This document shows, piece after piece, positions 59,634 through 64,000 of a stretch of DNA of 64,000 bases (positions are counted from its first letter, which is position 1; each line of letters begins with the position of its first letter). The translations under genes and the position numbers were made by a program. Under the pieces are notes generated by a model. It saw nothing but the letters and a program-made list of their open reading frames with translations. It searched no databases and was not told the DNA's origin. Source of the stretch: Verrucomicrobiota bacterium (GTDB lineage Bacteria; Verrucomicrobiota; Verrucomicrobiia; Limisphaerales; UBA1096); contig JASMKO010000062.1 of NCBI GenBank assembly GCA_030749225.1, positions 62,001-126,000 on the forward strand, read 5' to 3'.

Positions 59634-60211
59634 CAACCTTCCGGGTTGCGCATGCGTGGTTCGCGCACGGTCGAATCCTCGCCACCGGCCACGGTGACGA
59701 ACGGCCCGCCCTCGAGCGGGGCGGGGTCGGAGAACGCTACTTCCGGCATCTCGCTTGCCTTGCCGGCCAAGGGGAAATCCTTTCGCAACGGGTAATACGG
59801 GTAGCCCTCCCACATCAGGATGCGACGCAGGTCGGGGTGACCGGCGAACCGGATGCCCATCATGTCGTACGCCTCGCGCTCATGCCAGTTGGCTGTGCGC
59901 CAAACCGCCGACACCGAGGGTAACTCCGATGCCTCCTCGCTCACGCTCGTCTTTAGACGGAGATGGCAACCGTGTCCATAGCCGTACATGTGATAAACCA
60001 CCGTCCAGCGCGGGACATCATCGCCGTTATCAATAGGAGTGATATCCACCAGGAAATCAAAACCGAGCGAATCCCGGGCGAACTGGCAGACGTCCGCGAT
60101 TTGCGCCGCATCCGACATCTCCAGCGTCCACTCACCACGAAACTCCACCGGCAAGGAGAAGATCTCCTTGAATTGTTGCTTGAGTTTCCTGGCAAGTTGC
60201 TTCGCGCTCAT
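59633..60211 (-). CDS. nuoC: NADH-quinone oxidoreductase subunit C
   Basis: A 192-residue peripheral-arm subunit (30-kDa type) from the ATG at 60211, 7 bases after the nuoB stop. DFLVDITPIDNGDDVPRWTVVYHMYGYGHGCHLRLKT and the signature WHEREAYDMMGIRFAGHPDLRRILMWEGYPYYPLRKDFPL are clear. It joins nuoD by a 1-base TGATG overlap. Confidence 0.95.
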   Translation of the reverse strand: MSAKQLARKLKQQFKEIFSLPVEFRGEWTLEMSDAAQIADVCQFARDSLGFDFLVDITPIDNGDDVPRWTVVYHMYGYGHGCHLRLKTSVSEEASELPSVSAVWRTANWHEREAYDMMGIRFAGHPDLRRILMWEGYPYYPLRKDFPLAGKASEMPEVAFSDPAPLEGGPFVTVAGGEDSTVREPRMRNPEG

Positions 60212-60218
60212 CCGGGTC

Positions 60219-60746
60219 TTAAGCGACCGCCGACTCCCTGGCGCGGGCCGGCTTGGCATCCTTGATATGAGGCTCGTGTGAAAGCTTGTTTTGCAGATGC
60301 ATCAAGCCCTCGAGCAACGCCTCCGGGCGCGGTGGACAGCCACTCACGTAAACATCCACCGGCAATATCCGATCCACCCCTTGCAACACTGCATAGCTAC
60401 GGTACATGCCGCCAGTCGAGGCGCAGGCCCCCATCGCGATCACCCATTTTGGCTCAGGCATCTGGTCGTAAATCCGACGCACCGCGAGTGCCATTTTGTA
60501 AGTAACCGTGCCCGCCACGATCATCAAATCGGATTGGCGGGGCGAAAACCGCATCACCTCAGCGCCAAATCGAGAGATATCAAACCGGCTCGCCGCCGTT
60601 GCCATCAATTCGATCCCGCAGCAGGCCAACCCCATTGGCATCGGCCAGAGTGAATTCTTGCGAAACCAATTCACGGCAGCCTCCAAGGTGGTGTGTACGA
60701 CATCCCCCTCGACCTTGGAATTGTAGCCTATTTCGGTGCTGCTCAT
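60219..60746 (-). CDS. nuoB: NADH-quinone oxidoreductase subunit B
   Basis: A 175-residue subunit from the ATG at 60746, chosen as the first Met close to the conserved core; the frame is open further upstream but without conservation. It carries the terminal [4Fe-4S] cluster N2 that reduces quinone. Ligands are the adjacent cysteines in [37 protein letters not shown], the Cys of MGACASTGG and the Cys of [15 protein letters not shown]. It is the first nuo gene here; nuoA, which normally precedes it, is absent. Confidence 0.96.
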   Translation of the reverse strand: MSSTEIGYNSKVEGDVVHTTLEAAVNWFRKNSLWPMPMGLACCGIELMATAASRFDISRFGAEVMRFSPRQSDLMIVAGTVTYKMALAVRRIYDQMPEPKWVIAMGACASTGGMYRSYAVLQGVDRILPVDVYVSGCPPRPEALLEGLMHLQNKLSHEPHIKDAKPARARESAVA

Positions 60747-60771
60747 ATTGGCTTTATGATGCCTTTCGGGC

Positions 60772-60800
60772 AAACTATCGCCGTCCTTCTGTAAGGTCAA
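60772..60800 (-). promoter_or_regulatory. Candidate nuo operon promoter
   Basis: On the minus strand TTGACC (60800-60795) and TAGTTT (60777-60772) are separated by 17 bases: five and three of six matches. The nuoB ATG is 26 bases downstream of the -10. TAGTTT is also the proposed rpmI -10. Confidence 0.5.
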
Positions 60801-60807
60801 AATGAAA

Positions 60808-60825
60808 TTGTGAAAAATTTCACAA
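60808..60825. promoter_or_regulatory. CRP/FNR-type operator upstream of nuoB
   Basis: TTGTGAAAAATTTCACAA has two perfect 8-base arms around AA and contains TGTGA-N6-TCACA, the consensus bound by CRP-family regulators in Enterobacteria. It ends 7 bases before the proposed -35 of the nuo operon. The regulator of this organism is unknown; binding by a CRP/FNR-family protein is inference. Confidence 0.65.
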
Positions 60826-60873
60826 AGTTGGCCATATGCCATTCTCCCCCTTTGATTGAGATTGGCCAACCGG

Positions 60874-63800
60874 TCACCAATTCAGTCGTAGTCGAAAGAA
60901 TCTGGCATTGCCTTCGGGTCGCAGCGATGGGACGTATTCAATGGTATCCCCCGTTCCTTGAATGATATGGACCTGTTCCCATTCTCGCAAATCAATTGAA
61001 GACTCGATGATGTAAGTTATGCTTAATTCCGTAGCAAAAAAGAGGGTTAAATTGTTATCTTTATCGTTAATCCATATCGCATAATCGTCGAATTGGTTTT
61101 TTTCTGTCTTTAACGTTACCCATGCGCCGGGGTATTGGTGAGCTTTCCCGAACAGTGCAAAGCTGAGGTCTGAGCTATTCCTGCTGGCTTGGTGCACTTC
61201 CGCAGCGATGACGTTTTTACCATTGGTCAAGCGGTCGCCGGATACCTCAAAAGTGGCGTAGGCATTTTCATCGACTATCGTGCTGCTGGCAAAGGTGGTA
61301 TGACGCGCGGTACGAGATAGGTTGCTGTCGCGGTAGACTTCCCTGCCGTTCAGGTAAACGGCTGCCGCATCGTCGCGAAGCAGCTTCAAGGTCAGCCGAT
61401 CAATTAACTCGACGGCATCCACCTCGAAGGTCTGCCGGAAATAGGCCGTGGCACGCTTGTTTTCTGGGTTGGTGCCGTAGCTGATTGTTGTGGCCTCGTT
61501 GCCGTTGCCGTAACCCAACAATCCCGGCCCCGCCGCCCAAGCGCTATCATCAAAGCCCAGCTTGGCCCAGTCGCGGCTGGGCGCGGTCACTCCATCGTAG
61601 TAACTCCACCGGCCACCTACCGATACGATGGTCCGTTCCAGTAACGCATCGGCTTTGGCCAAGCGATACAGGAAACGATCATCGCCGGAGAAACCATCGC
61701 CCGGGGTGTAGTCGAAGGTGCCGTCGGAGCGGAAGGTCAAGCGGCCGTGTTGCGGCTTGGCCAAGAGCTGGGCGTGGGTTGCCGGTAACACTCCGGCGTC
61801 ATTTGCGAGCACCCCCTCCCCGCGCTTGGCCAAGCGCAATGTCCCTCCTGACTCAACGAGAAACTCATCCGCCCGGGCCACCACGACGCCCTTGGCCAGG
61901 GTCGATGTTTTTTGTGTGCCCACCGACCAGGCGGTGCCGAGTTTGTTTTTCGCGTGCAGTCGATAGTACAGAACAGAGCCGGCGGCCAAGCCGTCGACCC
62001 GATGGCGGAGCCTCCCATCCTCTTCCGGCAATACCTCGCTGGAGTGATCCCACTTGGCGGCGTCCGGGCCACCGTCGATTTCGCCCCAGACAAAAAACAC
62101 TTTCGTGTCAGCCGCCACCCCGGTCAGGCGGCCCGCAAAAGTGACTGACTCCGGCGTCCGCTCGGCCGGCGGTTCGCAGACGACTTCCTGCAGGCGAGAC
62201 TTGCCGGCGTCAGTCGCGACAATCTCGGCGACGATCAGCATGTCGGAACTGGTCAGGCCGCTGTTCAGGCCTTGAATTGCGAGGATGTTTTTGCCGGAGC
62301 GCAACTGATCCCTGTGCGCGGTGATGTCAAACGACTCGTACCGCATCGCCAAGGAGTCATCGTGCTGGACTGTGGCACCGGAGTCCCATCGCGGATTTGG
62401 CGGCGCATTGGCGGAGGCCACCCGTTTGCCATTGAGATAGGCGACGAAACCGTCGTCGTATTTCATCCTTAGCCTGAGCTGTCCGACTGCGTCCGGATTG
62501 TCTACATCGAAGGCGTACCGCAGGTAAAGCGACTCGGTCTTGTTATACATTTGCGTACGGAAATTGAGCGCGGAACTGATGAGCGACTGGTAGCCGCTGC
62601 TACGCTCGTAGCCGGCTCCTTGACGCCCTCGCTTCCAGTTTTTGTCGTCGAACACGGGCGCGGTCCATGTGTCATCGTGGCGTCCGTGGGTTGGCACCCA
62701 GCCGCGCGCGTAATCGCTCGCGCCGAGGAGCGTGTCGCTGGCACCGTCCACGATGATTTGCACCGTTCCGCTGGCCCGTTGGCCAAGCGCGTCCTCAATC
62801 GTGTACTCGATCATCCCACTGCCGCTGGCAGAACTCTTGGCTTTGAACGTCAGCAGGCCGTTTGGGTCGTTGCGGCGTCGACCGTCGCGCATCACCGGCG
62901 AGCGATGGACGGTCAAACTGCCCAGTTGGCTGGCCCTCGACTGCGCGCTGAAAAGACGGAAACCGCCGGGGAAATAGTCCTGTCCATCACGCCCTTGGCC
63001 AGTGGTGCCGACGGCGATGACCGGCTCGATCTTGAACGCGCCCCGCAGTCCAACCGCATGATCGTTGGCCAGCGGGTTGAAACTGACCGTCTCGCCAGGA
63101 CTCAGGTACAAGACGTCCGGCTCGGCGACCGGCGGCTCATTGATATAGTTGAGGTTGAGAATTTGCCGTTTTCCTCCGGCGCGGTATCGGATGGTCTCGC
63201 TGCCGCTGGCATCCGCGCTCGCACGCAGGATGTACACCGTCGAATCGCTGATCATCTCCTGCATCGACGCCTGTTTCGGCGGGCGCAACTGGGTGATGTT
63301 GCCGTCGCCGGGCAGCTTCAGGGTGCGCGCCTGGCCCACGGCCAGATCCAACTCGTAGGCGTTGCCCTCGGGATCGCCGACTACCACGGCGACGTCACCC
63401 TTGTGCAACCAGCCGCGGCCGACATCGCCGCGCACCGAGTAGCTGAACCAAGCAGTGCCCGCAAAACCGGTCGATGGCGTGAACACCGCATGACCGTCCC
63501 CGACAGCCACCGACCCGGCGTAGCGTGGAGTGACGCGGCCGACCTCCGCAAGCGTCAGATTGTTCTCCTGTCCGCGATAAACCTGTTTCAGGTCATTGGC
63601 CAACACGTCGTAACGGATCTGCTCGCCCGTCGCGGCCCAGGCAACGTCGTCCACGGCGAATGGCATCTCGTCCGGGTTGCGCATTGCGGCCGGCCCGGTG
63701 AGCCTTCCGCTGGCCCGGTTGTGAATCTGGGCTGCCGCCGTGTATTCCTGCCCCTCGATGTCCTTGAAAAACGAACGTTCCTCGGTCGTATACTGCCCGT

Positions 63801-64000
63801 TCATGATGCCCCCGAGCGAGTGGGACGAGCCGAACACATGCCCCATCTCGTGGCTGGCCAATGCCCAGCCGAAGCCGGTCCGCAACACGCCAACCCCGTT
63901 GCGCGTGTGCAGCGCGTTTTGGAAGGCGATGCCCAGTATTCCGCCGCTCAAGCCATCCCCGAAACGAATCGCCACCGTTTGGCCGTAGGTGGACTCGGGA
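60874..64000 (-). CDS. Secreted metzincin-type metalloprotease with Ig-like and jelly-roll domains (partial)
   Basis: The start lies beyond the window edge: the frame is open to base 64000, so at least 1041 residues are visible. Numbering from a Val codon at 63975, the zinc motif [11 protein letters not shown] is at 42-52 (HExxHxxGxxH, coordinates 63820-63852), and SLGGIMNG carries the Met-turn. Then come cadherin/Big9-like repeats (VLANDLK..., [27 protein letters not shown]), two galactose-binding-like jelly-roll domains with [14 protein letters not shown] and [14 protein letters not shown], and a C-terminal domain ending [10 protein letters not shown], typical of Verrucomicrobia secreted proteins. 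It probably cleaves extracellular protein; glycan or surface binding by the jelly-rolls is inferred. It precedes nuoB by 127 bases but is unrelated in function. Confidence 0.88.
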   Translation of the reverse strand, partial: PESTYGQTVAIRFGDGLSGGILGIAFQNALHTRNGVGVLRTGFGWALASHEMGHVFGSSHSLGGIMNGQYTTEERSFFKDIEGQEYTAAAQIHNRASGRLTGPAAMRNPDEMPFAVDDVAWAATGEQIRYDVLANDLKQVYRGQENNLTLAEVGRVTPRYAGSVAVGDGHAVFTPSTGFAGTAWFSYSVRGDVGRGWLHKGDVAVVVGDPEGNAYELDLAVGQARTLKLPGDGNITQLRPPKQASMQEMISDSTVYILRASADASGSETIRYRAGGKRQILNLNYINEPPVAEPDVLYLSPGETVSFNPLANDHAVGLRGAFKIEPVIAVGTTGQGRDGQDYFPGGFRLFSAQSRASQLGSLTVHRSPVMRDGRRRNDPNGLLTFKAKSSASGSGMIEYTIEDALGQRASGTVQIIVDGASDTLLGASDYARGWVPTHGRHDDTWTAPVFDDKNWKRGRQGAGYERSSGYQSLISSALNFRTQMYNKTESLYLRYAFDVDNPDAVGQLRLRMKYDDGFVAYLNGKRVASANAPPNPRWDSGATVQHDDSLAMRYESFDITAHRDQLRSGKNILAIQGLNSGLTSSDMLIVAEIVATDAGKSRLQEVVCEPPAERTPESVTFAGRLTGVAADTKVFFVWGEIDGGPDAAKWDHSSEVLPEEDGRLRHRVDGLAAGSVLYYRLHAKNKLGTAWSVGTQKTSTLAKGVVVARADEFLVESGGTLRLAKRGEGVLANDAGVLPATHAQLLAKPQHGRLTFRSDGTFDYTPGDGFSGDDRFLYRLAKADALLERTIVSVGGRWSYYDGVTAPSRDWAKLGFDDSAWAAGPGLLGYGNGNEATTISYGTNPENKRATAYFRQTFEVDAVELIDRLTLKLLRDDAAAVYLNGREVYRDSNLSRTARHTTFASSTIVDENAYATFEVSGDRLTNGKNVIAAEVHQASRNSSDLSFALFGKAHQYPGAWVTLKTEKNQFDDYAIWINDKDNNLTLFFATELSITYIIESSIDLREWEQVHIIQGTGDTIEYVPSLRPEGNARFFRLRLNW

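Noticed and set aside
1-64000. Search for CRISPR arrays, insertion sequences, integrases and phage genes
   Set aside because: No regularly spaced repeats, transposase or integrase motifs, or phage structural genes were found; the dispersed palindrome is too short and irregularly spaced to be an array.

Overview
The window looks like a chromosomal segment of a PVC-superphylum bacterium, most likely a Verrucomicrobiota member of the Pedosphaera/Limisphaerales kind. This rests on three things: paired DUF1549/DUF1553 cytochrome and DUF1501 proteins, DUF1592/DUF1552 proteins and sulfatases, all typical of Planctomycetota and Verrucomicrobiota; a chlamydia-like oversized GreA; and a secreted multi-domain protein ending in a Verrucomicrobia-style C-terminal domain. 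The assignment is inference from families, with no marker-gene placement. GC is high (roughly 57-60% by eye), except for a small AT-richer patch around an ankyrin lipoprotein at about 3.97-4.59 kb.

Layout. 1-18.6 kb is a secretome block: the tail of a DUF1592-type protein plus DUF1552; a PSC1-DUF1549-DUF1553 / ankyrin lipoprotein / DUF1501 / sulfatase run on +; a tightly coupled minus-strand operon (DUF1501, DUF1549/DUF1553, WD40-cytochrome, LolA-like); then two coupled sulfatases on +. 18.6-33.2 kb is mixed: a tri-heme PQQ-type dehydrogenase, scpA with an unusual membrane tail, a secreted PPP phosphatase, a PQQ-propeller protein, a Gfo/Idh oxidoreductase, a LMW-PTP, a fructosamine-kinase-like protein, long greA, rsmB, a thioredoxin-like ferredoxin and a DUF1080 protein. 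33.3-47.3 kb is housekeeping: rpmI-rplT-pheS, prs-rplY-pth-rpsF-ssb-rplI, carA, pgk-tpiA-secG, a solute-binding lipoprotein, a DRE-TIM aldolase and dprA. 47.3-60.8 kb is a complex I operon on minus, nuoB to nuoN, without nuoA and with a tRNA-Gln on the opposite strand between nuoE and nuoF. 60.9 kb to the end is the C-terminal part of a metzincin-type secreted protein.

How the genes work together. The first block fits a surface and periplasmic system for sulfated polysaccharides: sulfatases remove sulfate esters, while cytochrome-like DUF1549/1553 proteins and twin-arginine or signal-peptide DUF1501/DUF1552 partners act outside the cytoplasm. Their exact biochemistry is not established. The nuo operon, with a CRP/FNR-type palindrome at its head, supplies respiration.

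The most striking feature is not a gene. A 10-bp palindrome, CTTGGCCAAG, occurs 25 times exactly by my hand count (about 0.1 expected by chance), with about as many copies of its 8-bp core again. It lies in coding and non-coding DNA, in all three reading frames, and in accessory and housekeeping genes alike. It behaves like a highly iterated palindrome comparable in style to HIP1 of cyanobacteria, and I know of no description of it.
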